In this document: one piece after another, positions 47,444 through 58,435 of the stretch
Position numbering within the stretch: position 1 is the first letter of the stretch
Layout: each line of letters opens with the position of its first letter
Source of the DNA: Synechococcus sp. UW105
Lineage (GTDB): Bacteria > Cyanobacteriota > Cyanobacteriia > PCC-6307 > Cyanobiaceae
DNA length: 64,000 bases
Assembly (NCBI RefSeq): GCF_900473935.1
Contig: NZ_UCNN01000005.1
Span: forward strand, 83,352 to 147,351
Direction of reading: 5' to 3'
Program-made: the position numbers and the translations under genes
Notes under the pieces: generated by a model
The model's input: only the letters and a program-made list of their open reading frames with translations
Database searches by the model: none
Told to the model about the DNA's origin: nothing

Positions 47444-47946
47444 GCCCGAGAGCGCCGTCGCCAAACCAGCAGCTGCCACGAGGAGAGCATCGGTGCGAGC
47501 AGGCCAGTGATCACGGCCTGGGTAAGACAGAGATGCCAGGCCCAGTGCTGCAGCAATGGCGCATCGAGCCCCTGGACTAAACGCAACTGCAGCCAGAGAC
47601 TGACACCAACCACCATGGCCCCGATCCAGGCCAGCAAGCCAAGATTGAGACTGCGCTGAATCGGTCGTCCCCGACGTCCCAATCGGCCCCACCACCACCC
47701 CAACAAGACCAGGGCCGGCAGTTGGGTTAGGCCATCAACACCAAGGCCATCAAGGACCAGGGCGATGGCCGCACCCGCAATCGCGCCTGAAATGGGTCCA
47801 TCCACCAGGGCCCAAGGCAGCAACCACAACACCGCCCAGCTCGGACCCACTCCAGACAGAGTGAGCCAAGCCGGCTGGGCGAGGACAAGCATGGGGATAG
47901 CCAAAGCCGAAGCCACACAGATCGGCTGGGCATGCAAACGGGCCAT
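47440..47946 (-). CDS. mreD: Rod shape-determining protein MreD
   Basis: A 168-residue inner-membrane protein with about five hydrophobic segments, part of the elongasome that guides peptidoglycan synthesis. The segment LLPWALVDGPISGAIAGAAIALVLDGL is typical of MreD. The start MARLHAQP at 47946 overlaps the mreC stop as TGATG, and the stop overlaps the lipoprotein start as ATGA. Confidence 0.85.
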   Translation of the reverse strand: MARLHAQPICVASALAIPMLVLAQPAWLTLSGVGPSWAVLWLLPWALVDGPISGAIAGAAIALVLDGLGVDGLTQLPALVLLGWWWGRLGRRGRPIQRSLNLGLLAWIGAMVVGVSLWLQLRLVQGLDAPLLQHWAWHLCLTQAVITGLLAPMLSSWQLLVWRRRSRA

Positions 47947-48689
47947 CAGCGGGTCTGCACCTGCACCCAATCCACCGCCTCAGGAGCAGCGATCAGCTGC
48001 ACCACCCCTTTCGGTGCTGGCACGGCGCGGCTGTTGAGCGACTGGATCACAGCAACCGGAAGGTTGGGAGGAAGCAGGGTGCTTGCTGGAGAGGTACTGA
48101 CCAGATCACCGGGCCGCGCCTTGATGTCCTTGTCGATGAAACGCAGCTGCGGCCGGGCGGTGCCAACCCCGACCAACAATGCGTGCTGGCGCGTACGAGG
48201 CACCCAAACGCCCACTTTGCTGCCAGGTGCTGTCAACAACTTGACCCTGGCGGTGGTGGGGGTGACGCTCTGAACACGGCCAATCAGGCCTCCTGGGCCA
48301 ATGACCGCATCACCACTCGCAAGGCCGGCGCTTGCACCTTGCCCCAGTTCCAGCTGCTGCCACCAGGCTGCAGCGTTACGGGAGATCACTGCCGCCGCCA
48401 CCTGACCATCCCCCGAACCACGGTTGAGCTCAAGCAAATCGCGCAAGCGGGCGTTGTCCTGACGGAGCAACTCAAGCTGGGCCTTCTGCTCCAGTGTTCC
48501 TGCTGACTGCAACCACTCCTTCTGAGCCGAACCAGGCCAGAACGGCCGACTCAGCAAGGCATAGGCATCGACAAAACCAGCACCCTTGCTCCAGCGGACA
48601 AGCGCTAAAACGACGAAGAGTGCAAGCCATGGCCAAAGCCGACGCCCACCACGCCAACGGGGACCGGCTGGCCACTGAGAGGCCGCCAT
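47946..48689 (-). CDS. mreC: Rod shape-determining protein MreC
   Basis: A 247-residue bitopic protein. A basic N-terminus and one membrane helix (LWPWLALFVVLALVRW) are followed by a short coiled coil (TLEQKAQLELLRQDNARLRDLLEL) and the periplasmic beta domain with GDAVIGPGGLIGRVQSVTP, RVKLLTAPGSKVGVWV and LPPNLPVAVIQS. It scaffolds the elongasome between MreB and penicillin-binding proteins. It follows mreB by 4 nt. Confidence 0.94.
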   Translation of the reverse strand: MAASQWPAGPRWRGGRRLWPWLALFVVLALVRWSKGAGFVDAYALLSRPFWPGSAQKEWLQSAGTLEQKAQLELLRQDNARLRDLLELNRGSGDGQVAAAVISRNAAAWWQQLELGQGASAGLASGDAVIGPGGLIGRVQSVTPTTARVKLLTAPGSKVGVWVPRTRQHALLVGVGTARPQLRFIDKDIKARPGDLVSTSPASTLLPPNLPVAVIQSLNSRAVPAPKGVVQLIAAPEAVDWVQVQTR

Positions 48690-48693
48690 CCGA

Positions 48694-49746
<1,053 letters not shown>

Positions 49747-49881
49747 GGAACAAGGCTCAGGTTCGGCGAATCATAGGGGCGTTTCCCCAACCTTTCTGGG
49801 ACCTTTTGAGACATCCGGACAGGAGGGTGGAACTCCTTGAAGGCAGCCACGAAAACCGTGGCGCATCATGAACCAACGAAG

Positions 49882-49887
49882 AGGAGG
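49882..49887 (+). promoter_or_regulatory. Strong ribosome binding site of ssb
   Basis: AGGAGG stands 5 nt before the ssb ATG. It is one of the few near-perfect Shine-Dalgarno sites in this window, where many genes are started by overlap or have no clear site, and it fixes the ssb start. Confidence 0.85.
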
Positions 49888-49892
49888 AATCC

Positions 49893-50285
49893 ATGGGCGT
49901 CAATTCAGTCACCCTTGTGGGCCGTGCAGGCCGCGACCCCGAAGTGCGTTACTTCGAGTCGGGAAGCATGGTTGCCAACCTGACCATGGCCGTTAACCGC
50001 CGCAGTCGCGACGACGAGCCGGACTGGTTCAACCTTGAGATCTGGGGCAAACAAGCCCAGGTGGCCGCCGACTACGTCAGGAAAGGCTCTCTGCTTGGCA
50101 TCATCGGCAGCGTCAAGCTTGACCGCTGGACCGATCGCAACAGTGGAGAGGAGCGCAGCAAGCCGGTGGTGCGGGTCGACAGACTTGAGCTGCTGGGATC
50201 GAAACGCGAAAATGAAGGTGGGGGCAACTACGGCGGCGGCGGCTTCGGTGGTGGCAGCCCCAGCGACGAGGAAGTTCCGTTCTGA
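49893..50285 (+). CDS. ssb: Single-stranded DNA-binding protein
   Basis: A 130-residue OB-fold protein (NSVTLVGRAGRDPEVRYFESG, ANLTMAVNRRSRD, PDWFNLEIWGKQAQVAADYVRKGSLLGIIGSVK in order). A Gly-rich linker and the acidic tail DEEVPF follow, the tip that recruits repair and replication partners. It is short compared with the E. coli protein but normal for cyanobacteria. It is divergent from mreB. Confidence 0.95.
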   Translation: MGVNSVTLVGRAGRDPEVRYFESGSMVANLTMAVNRRSRDDEPDWFNLEIWGKQAQVAADYVRKGSLLGIIGSVKLDRWTDRNSGEERSKPVVRVDRLELLGSKRENEGGGNYGGGGFGGGSPSDEEVPF

Positions 50286-50320
50286 CCAGCACCGCGATCA
50301 AGCGGCAGGCGCTGCTGGTG

Positions 50321-50350
50321 TGATCCAAGGGGGGATTTCCCCTTGGATCA
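50321..50350. repeat. Perfect 12-bp inverted repeat between ssb and dedA
   Basis: TGATCCAAGGGG and CCCCTTGGATCA form a perfect 12-bp stem with a 6-nt loop (GGATTT). One arm contains the stop codon of the DedA gene. No T-run follows on either strand, so it is not a standard intrinsic terminator; it may stabilise both convergent mRNA 3' ends or stop polymerase by structure alone. Confidence 0.8.
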
Positions 50351-51007
50351 ATCGGCAGAGCGACGACGGCGCCAGATGCGCAGACCCAGCCAGATGCCTC
50401 CAGCCACAACAACGATCACCAGGCCAACCTTGATCAGCTTGGAGACAGGCTCGATCCAAAGCTCGACGTTGCTATAGCTCTCCCCCAGCAGGAATCCTGC
50501 GAGGGTGAGCAGCAAGGTCCAGATCAAGCTGCCGGCAGTCGTCCAGATCAGGAATGGCGCCATCGGCATCATCTCGATCCCTGCCGGCACTGAAATCAGA
50601 GTGCGGATGCCAGGCACCAGGCGACCCCAAAACACAAGGGCCGTACCAAAGCGATTGAACCAGCGGCGACTACGTGCCAGTTCAGCAGGGCTGATACCGA
50701 TCCAGCGACCATGCCGCTCCAACCAGTGCTCAATCCGCTCTTCATTGATCACGCGGCCGATGCCGTACCAGGGGAGGGCACCAAGCACCGTTCCCAGCAG
50801 ACCAGCGAACACCACTGGTACAAACTGCAGCTGGCCTTGCTGCACCAGAAATCCCCCTAGGGGCATGATCAGCTCAGAAGGAATCGGCGGAAACAGATTC
50901 TCGAGAAACATCGCCGCGAAAATCGCCCCATATCCAGCCAAGGGGTTGACCGCCACCGCCTGCTTAATCAGCTCAGGCAGCTGGGTGATCAGTTCCGACA
51001 GTCCCAT
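50348..51007 (-). CDS. DedA (SNARE-associated / VTT domain) family membrane protein
   Basis: A 219-residue inner-membrane protein of the DedA superfamily, implicated in lipid-carrier (undecaprenyl phosphate) recycling or phospholipid scrambling. The family core is visible as FLENLFPPIPSELIMPLGGFL, GTVLGALPWYGIGR, and FNRFGTALVFWGRLVPGIRTLISVPAG with the conserved arginines. Several hydrophobic helices and a basic C-terminus (RIWRRRRS) complete it. Confidence 0.92.
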   Translation of the reverse strand: MGLSELITQLPELIKQAVAVNPLAGYGAIFAAMFLENLFPPIPSELIMPLGGFLVQQGQLQFVPVVFAGLLGTVLGALPWYGIGRVINEERIEHWLERHGRWIGISPAELARSRRWFNRFGTALVFWGRLVPGIRTLISVPAGIEMMPMAPFLIWTTAGSLIWTLLLTLAGFLLGESYSNVELWIEPVSKLIKVGLVIVVVAGGIWLGLRIWRRRRSAD

Positions 51008-51046
51008 GAAGAGGTGTGAAGGCGTGGTCAGTGTTTCACAGCTGGC

Positions 51047-52588
51047 CTAGAGAGCCGACCGCTCCGGGGCAATTTGGAGCACAAAGGTGTCATCAGTGAC
51101 CCGCTGAAGCGAAAACTCCGAAGAGCAGATCGCATCCAGCGAGGGCTCACAGCCAGCTGGCCATCCACCCTCCAGCTCCTCAGGCCGTCGTTTTTCAAGA
51201 TCAAGACCATGAAGCCGCAACTGACTAAAGGAAAAGGTTTGATTGCCATCCAGAAGCGGAGGAATCAACCGATCCATCAAGGGAAATTTGCGGGTCGTGT
51301 TCTGCAAAACCGGCGAACGGGGCATCGTGCCGTCCACCACCAGAAAGCGCACTGGGTGCTCCATGTCACGGCTCTGCAGGGCAGAAGCAGCAGCCACGAT
51401 GCGTGAAAGACGTGCTTCTTCGAAACGGGCCTGCGCCGCAAACCCATGGCCATAGGCATAAGAGACAACCACCATCAGCCAGATCAACGGCAACATGCCC
51501 AGGCTCCAGAAAGGACGACCGATTGAGCGCGACATCACCACGATCTGAAGAATGAGGCAGGTGCCTAACGGGCCGAGATAAAGCAGCACCCGTGGATGGC
51601 GAACGAATGACTCCCTCAACAGGAGCATCCCGCCTGGCGACAGCAACAAGACCAGGAACAATCCCACACCAACTGCCAACGCCATACGCCATGAGCGCCA
51701 CTGCCGCACCAGCAATGCATAGGTGCAGATGAACAGACAACAAGGCAGCACTAGAGGCCAGCGACCAAAATCCGCAAGCAGCTGCTGCAGAGGCTCAATG
51801 ACCGACGTACTCAATGCCATCGGCAGAGCACTATCCAAAGGCTTCAGTTCAGCAGCACTGCTGGCGTAGCGATTCAGCCTGTGTTCAAACAGCAGGGAAA
51901 ACAACAGCCGATAGAGGCCATAACCACCCGCATAAACAACAGCACTGAGGATGAGGCGCAACCGCAGGGAGAGCACCTGCCAAGGGCGATTCAAGAGGCC
52001 GAGCACCGACGCGATGCAGAGACACCCCGTCATCATCAGGAAGCCGTTGGCTCCCGGTTGGTAGAGATTGAAGGCAAACAGCTGCAGCACAAGGGCTGCT
52101 GCAACCCTTGACCAAGCAAAACGAAAATGCACCAACAAAGCGGCCGTTATGGAGCAAGCCAAAGCCGCTGCCATAAAGAGCGCGTCAAAGCCGTAAGACA
52201 TGGCCTGCAACGCGTAGGGCTGGGCCATCAGCGGCAGGCTGGCGATCGCCGTCCAGAACGGTGAACGGATGCCATGAACACGAGCAACGGCCACGCCAAC
52301 GCTGGAGAGGAATGCAATCGCCACCAGCGTGTAAAGCGGAGCCACCGCCGTCGCCGGCGACCCAAAATTCAGCCACTCCACGAGGGTGTCCGCAAGCGGC
52401 CGACCCACACGAACCCAACCACGGCTGCCATCCATAGCCCGCTCTATGTCGTCGATATAGAGGTCAACCGAGAGGATCAAAGGCAGTAATGCAAAGAAGC
52501 CGGCGAACATCGCTGCTCCCCACTGCCGCCGGATCACGGGATCACGTGCCAGCCCGACCCATTCCCGCCAGATCATGAGATATGCCAT
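51047..52588 (-). CDS. GtrII-type membrane glucosyltransferase
   Basis: A 513-residue multi-pass membrane protein (about ten hydrophobic segments). The N-terminal LILSVDLYIDDIERAMDGSRGW, with consecutive aspartates and VRVGRPLADTL, is typical of the Glucos_trans_II family (Shigella GtrII/GtrV relatives), which move glucose from a polyprenyl-phosphate carrier onto a surface polysaccharide on the outer face of the membrane. A soluble C-terminal part of about 110 residues follows. A GtrB-like carrier glycosyltransferase lies at the left end of the window but is not adjacent. The family call is from memory of the motif. Confidence 0.75.
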   Translation of the reverse strand: MAYLMIWREWVGLARDPVIRRQWGAAMFAGFFALLPLILSVDLYIDDIERAMDGSRGWVRVGRPLADTLVEWLNFGSPATAVAPLYTLVAIAFLSSVGVAVARVHGIRSPFWTAIASLPLMAQPYALQAMSYGFDALFMAAALACSITAALLVHFRFAWSRVAAALVLQLFAFNLYQPGANGFLMMTGCLCIASVLGLLNRPWQVLSLRLRLILSAVVYAGGYGLYRLLFSLLFEHRLNRYASSAAELKPLDSALPMALSTSVIEPLQQLLADFGRWPLVLPCCLFICTYALLVRQWRSWRMALAVGVGLFLVLLLSPGGMLLLRESFVRHPRVLLYLGPLGTCLILQIVVMSRSIGRPFWSLGMLPLIWLMVVVSYAYGHGFAAQARFEEARLSRIVAAASALQSRDMEHPVRFLVVDGTMPRSPVLQNTTRKFPLMDRLIPPLLDGNQTFSFSQLRLHGLDLEKRRPEELEGGWPAGCEPSLDAICSSEFSLQRVTDDTFVLQIAPERSAL

Positions 52589-52607
52589 GGCTTAGACCCT
52601 GACATAT

Positions 52608-52638
52608 CAAAAAAGCCAGGCCGCTCAAACGACCTGGC
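52608..52638 (-). terminator. Second (distal) intrinsic terminator after ahcY
   Basis: On the minus strand, GCCAGGTCG...CGGCCTGGC forms a stem closed by GTTTGAG-like loop bases and is followed by TTTTTT. It lies about 45 nt after the ahcY stop, behind another terminator, and directly before the membrane glycosyltransferase gene. Confidence 0.85.
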
Positions 52639-52642
52639 CAAA

Positions 52643-52670
52643 CAAAAAACCCAAAGCAAACCGCTTTGGG
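52643..52670 (-). terminator. First (proximal) intrinsic terminator after ahcY
   Basis: On the minus strand, the perfect 8-bp stem CCCAAAGC/GCTTTGGG with a 5-nt loop is followed by six T. It begins 10 nt after the ahcY stop. Together with the distal hairpin it makes a tandem terminator. Confidence 0.92.
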
Positions 52671-52679
52671 CTGCAGTAA

Positions 52680-54108
<1,429 letters not shown>

Positions 54109-54110
<2 letters not shown>

Positions 54111-54627
54111 GGTTGTAAAGCTCCCTGGGGAGAACGTGAACGGAAATCTCTGCAGAGTCGCCGAGGCTTCGGGCTCGCCAGATCCCCAATCTACAGACAA
54201 CCGCTGGATCCTCGACGACCTAGAGGCCACCCACCGCCTGGGGCGTGATCTTGCCAGCAAGCTTTCGGCAGGGACAGTCCTGCTGCTTCAGGGCCAACTC
54301 GGTGCCGGCAAGACCTCCCTGGTGCAAGGCATCGCTCTCGCTCTTGGCATCCACGAACCGATCACAAGCCCCACCTTCGCCCTGGCCCAGCACTACCCAC
54401 AAGGTCAGCCCCCCCTGGTGCATCTCGACCTCTACAGGCTTGAACGCCCTGAATCGGCCAATGATCTATTTCTGCAGGAAGAAGAGGAAGCTCTAGCGAT
54501 GGGAGCCCTACTCGTCGTGGAGTGGCCAGAGCGTCTCAAGCTGAACTGTCAGGACGCTTGGACGCTCAAATTGGAGCATGGGCCAGGGGAAGGAAGGACT
54601 GCCGTCCTTCACCCACCCAGCTCATGA
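54109..54627 (+). CDS. tsaE: tRNA threonylcarbamoyladenosine biosynthesis ATPase TsaE
   Basis: The ATPase of the TsaBDE complex that makes t6A in tRNAs reading ANN codons. Walker A is [30 protein letters not shown] and [18 protein letters not shown], then [10 protein letters not shown], are family blocks. About 34 residues precede the conserved [14 protein letters not shown], long for the family, so the start is uncertain. ATG 54109 shares bases with the ahcY ATG (CATG); a GTG at 54136 would avoid the overlap. Confidence 0.93.
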
Positions 54628-54645
54628 AGTGCTTGATCGATTGAT

Positions 54646-55707
54646 TCAGCGCAGTCCAGAGACCACCGCTGCACTTTGCTGGAGGAAATGCTCCACGTCA
54701 GCCGCCGACGGCTGAGGGTCAATACCACCGGCACCAGCGCAGACCAAAGCACCACAGGCAGCGGCATAACGGATCACTTCCTCAACCAAAGCTGCAGACA
54801 GATCCAGAGGGGCACCACCCGAGGGTGTAAGAGCGAGAAGCTGATGCAGCAGCCCTGCTGTGAATGCATCCCCAGCACCGGTGGTATCCACCACCCTTGG
54901 CGGGGGCAGAACATCCATCGCACCAACGTGGCCAGCGATGCACCACTGCACGGGATGACCGCCATCAGTGACCACCACATCGGGGTGGGTAGGCAAACAC
55001 TTGCTGATCGCCTCAGGGTTGTCGCTGTTGAACACCCAGATCGCTTCCTCCCGTGCCAGCTTGATCAATGAAGCCCGATCGAGCAAAGGCGCCATTGAGG
55101 CCAAAGCCTGAGGTGAAGGTCCTGCAGAGGGATCGGCGGCTGGATCCCAGAACGTGGGCCGCCAGTTGACGTCCAAGGCCAAACGCAGATCCGACTGATC
55201 CACTTGCTCAATGGCCCACTGGAGGGTTTCCGCTGACTCAGGCGTCGCCAGCGGAATCGTGCCGACCAATAACCAGCGAGCAGCTGACGCCAACGCAGGC
55301 CAGGACAACGACAGCTGCTGGCAATCAAGACCCTGATCAGCAAAACCCTCGCCCTGATCCCCGGCAAAGCCCTGAAACACCCTCTCCCCAGTTGCATCCC
55401 GGCGCACCAGCACCACCCGACTGGGGCGGACGGTATCGGCCTGAACACCCCTCAGGTCAACGCCACGATCCCGCAGTAACTCGTTAAAACTGGCACCGAT
55501 ATCGTCGTCGCCAAGCCGGCCGAGGAAGCCCACAGGGGTGCCGAGACGGGCCAGAGCACAGGCCACATTGGCAGGGGCACCGCCGAGGCGATCATCGCAG
55601 TCAGACAGTGAGGCAGTCGCCGGATCACCGCCCAAAGGCCCCAGACGATCAACCAGTGCTTCCCCCAAACACAGCACCCATGGGGCACAGACCGCACGAT
55701 TTGCCAT
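54646..55707 (-). CDS. PfkB-family carbohydrate kinase (fructokinase-like)
   Basis: A 353-residue ribokinase-fold sugar kinase. The N-terminal VLCLGEALVDRLGP, the RLGGAPANVACALARLG signature, and the C-terminal VVDTTGAGDAFTAGLLHQL with the catalytic aspartate are all present. Cyanobacterial members with this layout act as fructokinases, which would link to sucrose use; this substrate is inferred. The start MANRAVCAPWVLCLG at 55707 is preferred over 55758. It converges on tsaE with an 18-nt gap. Confidence 0.88.
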   Translation of the reverse strand: MANRAVCAPWVLCLGEALVDRLGPLGGDPATASLSDCDDRLGGAPANVACALARLGTPVGFLGRLGDDDIGASFNELLRDRGVDLRGVQADTVRPSRVVLVRRDATGERVFQGFAGDQGEGFADQGLDCQQLSLSWPALASAARWLLVGTIPLATPESAETLQWAIEQVDQSDLRLALDVNWRPTFWDPAADPSAGPSPQALASMAPLLDRASLIKLAREEAIWVFNSDNPEAISKCLPTHPDVVVTDGGHPVQWCIAGHVGAMDVLPPPRVVDTTGAGDAFTAGLLHQLLALTPSGGAPLDLSAALVEEVIRYAAACGALVCAGAGGIDPQPSAADVEHFLQQSAAVVSGLR

Positions 55708-55771
55708 CAGCTGGCATCTAACTTCCCGCAGCCTGGCTAGCAGTGCGACAACTGCCAACTGCGCAAACCAC

Positions 55772-56977
55772 TCAACCCGAGACGGACTGATCCAACGCAG
55801 GCAAACCGAGATGGGTCATCAGCGCCGCGATGATGCGGGCATTAGCAGCAGGGAAGGGATAGGCCCCGAGCTCCTGGGGCTGCACCCATCGCACCTGCTG
55901 ACTGGCCAAGGGCTGCGGCTCACCTGAGCACCAAGTGCAGAGGTACACCTCAAAACGCAGCCGTTTATGGCTGTAGGCATGATCCACGCAAATCAGCTCC
56001 TGATCCACCGTGACCTCGATCGCCAGTTCCTCCATCAACTCACGGGCAATCGTGGCCTGAATCCGTTCGCCTGGCTCCTGTTTGCCACCGGGGAATTCCC
56101 ACATCCCCCCCAGTAAGCCCTCATTAAGACGCTGATCGATCAACACCTGGCCAGCTTGATTGAGCACCACACCCACACCGATCACCTGAAAGGGCACATC
56201 GCGGGGAGCTTCTTTCACGGGGTAATGATCAGGGCTGCCCGAAGCGTACGCAGCGCAAGCCGATTGCCACGGACATGAAGCGCAGGCCGGATGACGCGGC
56301 GTGCAGAGAGTCGCGCCCAAATCCATGAGGGCCTGATTGAGATCCCTGGCTCGTTGCGGCGCCGCAGCGATCAGGCACTGGCTCCAAGTCCAGAACAGCC
56401 CTTGATGGCGCATCGGCGGGTGCGAGTGGGCCATCACCCTGGCCAGCACCCGGCGCACATTGCCATCCAAAATCGCCAGGGGGCTATTAAAGGCAGAAGA
56501 GAGGATGCCACCCGCGGTGCTGCGACCGATGCCGGGCAGCAGAAGCCAGCGATCCAGTTGGTGAGGCCAAGCCTGAGGATCGGCCTCACCAACTGACCTC
56601 AACTCTGCAAACAACTGCTGAGCTGCTGCAAGCAAACGACGAGCCCTGGAGTAGTAGCCCAGCCCCTGCCAGCGCAACAGCACCGCCTGTTCATCCGCTT
56701 CAGCCAAGACCTCGAGCCTCGGGAAGGCCTCCATCCAGGCCCGCCAGTAAGGAAGCACAACCTGTAGCTGGGTCTGCTGGAGCATCACCTCAGCGACCAG
56801 AACCCCATATGGAGGAAGGCTGTGCTGGGGTTCGGGCCATGCGCCATCAGGCATGAACATCCAGGGTTTTTGTGCCGGATCGCGGCGGCCATGCTTCTCC
56901 CACCACTGCAACAAGGCCTGATCAAGGTCAGCAGAGATTGCCTCCAAATCTGTTGTGCCTAAAGCCAGCGATGGCAT
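55772..56977 (-). CDS. mutY: A/G-specific adenine glycosylase
   Basis: Removes adenine mispaired with 8-oxoguanine. The 401-residue enzyme shows the HhH-GPD domain with catalytic Glu in VAEVMLQQTQLQVV, LLPGIGRSTAGGI with the catalytic aspartate in LDGNVRRVLARV, and the [4Fe-4S] pattern C-x6-C-x2-C-x5-C (CTPRHPACASCPWQSAC). The C-terminal NUDIX-like domain keeps the full box GGKQEPGERIQATIARELMEEL, which is often degenerate in MutY proteins. ATG 56977 is chosen over a GTG at 57001. Confidence 0.94.
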   Translation of the reverse strand: MPSLALGTTDLEAISADLDQALLQWWEKHGRRDPAQKPWMFMPDGAWPEPQHSLPPYGVLVAEVMLQQTQLQVVLPYWRAWMEAFPRLEVLAEADEQAVLLRWQGLGYYSRARRLLAAAQQLFAELRSVGEADPQAWPHQLDRWLLLPGIGRSTAGGILSSAFNSPLAILDGNVRRVLARVMAHSHPPMRHQGLFWTWSQCLIAAAPQRARDLNQALMDLGATLCTPRHPACASCPWQSACAAYASGSPDHYPVKEAPRDVPFQVIGVGVVLNQAGQVLIDQRLNEGLLGGMWEFPGGKQEPGERIQATIARELMEELAIEVTVDQELICVDHAYSHKRLRFEVYLCTWCSGEPQPLASQQVRWVQPQELGAYPFPAANARIIAALMTHLGLPALDQSVSG

Positions 56978-57086
56978 CAGCGAGGTGCGCCCTATCGACA
57001 CGCATGATGCAAGACGGCATCCATGACGATGCGGCGATTACTGCAGCCACTCTGCAAATCTGAACTCACCAACGCAACCTGCCTGG

Positions 57087-58355
57087 ATGCCCTGGCACCC
57101 GCACCTCTGGCACCCCACCACCCAGGTCGCCCTGCATCCTGAGCCCCTTCGGGTCAGCGGCGCCGACGGCTGTGTGCTGCAACTGGACGATGGACGCAGT
57201 CTGATTGATGCGATCAGCAGCTGGTGGGTCACGCTGCACGGCCACAGCGAACCATCGATCGCAGCGGCCGTCGGCCTTCAGGCCCAGGTGATGGAGCAGG
57301 TGATCTTCGCCAACTTCAGCCACGAACCTGCCGAGCAACTCGCCACCCGATTGGCAGCCCTTAGCGGCCTGGACCGTCTCTTCTTTTCAGACAACGGATC
57401 CACTGCCGTGGAAGTGGCACTGAAAATGGCCTGGCAATGGTGGCGAAACCAAGGCAGTGACCGCCGCCGTCTCGTGGCTTTCGAAGGGGCATATCACGGC
57501 GACACCTTCGGAGCCATGGCCGTTGGGGACCGCTCGGTATTTACCGAGGCCTATGACGAACTGCTGTTTGATGTGGCCCGCATTAGCTGGCCCCATACCC
57601 ACTGGGGAGACAGCGACATTGAAACGCGGGAAACCCAAGCCCTCAACGAGCTGGACGACGCCCTGGCGGTTCCCACTGCTGGCGTGATTCTGGAGCCGCT
57701 GATCCAAGGCGCCTCTGGGATGCGCATGGTTCGGCCTGAATTTTTAAGGGCTGTAGAGGCACGCGTGCGGGACCGGGGCACACTGCTGATCGCCGATGAA
57801 GTGATGACGGGCTTCGGACGTACAGGCAGCCTGTTTGCGTCCCAACGCGCGGGAATTCAGCCGGATCTGATGGCCCTCTCCAAAGGCCTCACCGGCGGCT
57901 TCCTGCCCATGGGCGGCACCCTTGCGAGCGAGCGGATCTTTGCCGGTTTTATCAGCGAAGAACCACTGAAAACCTTCTTCCATGGCCACAGCTTCACCGC
58001 CAACCCACTTGGCTGTGCGGCTGCACTCGCCAGCCTCGACCTGCTGGAACAACACCCCGAGCGCTTCCTCCACTTTGAAGGCCGACACAGACCCCATCTA
58101 GAAGCACTCACAGCCCACAGCATGGTGAAACAAGTCCGCTGTCTCGGCACCATGGCCGCATTCGAGCTCGACTGCGGTAGCACCAACTATCTCAATCCTG
58201 TGGGCCGCCAGCTGCAGCGTCTTTGCCTTGAAGATGGCGTCTACATCAGGCCCCTTGGCAACGTGGTGTACCTTCTGCCACCGCTCTGCATCAGCGACAA
58301 ACAACTGCAGAACTGCTACTCCGCCATCGGCGATGGCATCACCAAGCTCTCCTGA
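57087..58355 (+). CDS. bioA: Adenosylmethionine-8-amino-7-oxononanoate aminotransferase
   Basis: A PLP enzyme of biotin synthesis that makes 7,8-diaminopelargonic acid. The 422-residue product shows HLWHPTTQ at the N-terminus, DAISSWWVTLHGH, FFSDNGSTAVEVALKMAWQ, AFEGAYHGDTFGAMAVG, LLIADEVMTGFGRTGSLFA and the PLP lysine in MALSKGLTGGFLPMG. No other bio gene is in the window. It is divergent from mutY by 109 nt. Confidence 0.95.
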   Translation: MPWHPHLWHPTTQVALHPEPLRVSGADGCVLQLDDGRSLIDAISSWWVTLHGHSEPSIAAAVGLQAQVMEQVIFANFSHEPAEQLATRLAALSGLDRLFFSDNGSTAVEVALKMAWQWWRNQGSDRRRLVAFEGAYHGDTFGAMAVGDRSVFTEAYDELLFDVARISWPHTHWGDSDIETRETQALNELDDALAVPTAGVILEPLIQGASGMRMVRPEFLRAVEARVRDRGTLLIADEVMTGFGRTGSLFASQRAGIQPDLMALSKGLTGGFLPMGGTLASERIFAGFISEEPLKTFFHGHSFTANPLGCAAALASLDLLEQHPERFLHFEGRHRPHLEALTAHSMVKQVRCLGTMAAFELDCGSTNYLNPVGRQLQRLCLEDGVYIRPLGNVVYLLPPLCISDKQLQNCYSAIGDGITKLS

Positions 58356-58435
58356 GCCTGGTGGGACTGGGTGAGGTGACCTTAACCAAAAAGACTGGAA
58401 GCCAAAACCCCACCTAGGGTCTGAAAAAACCAGTG

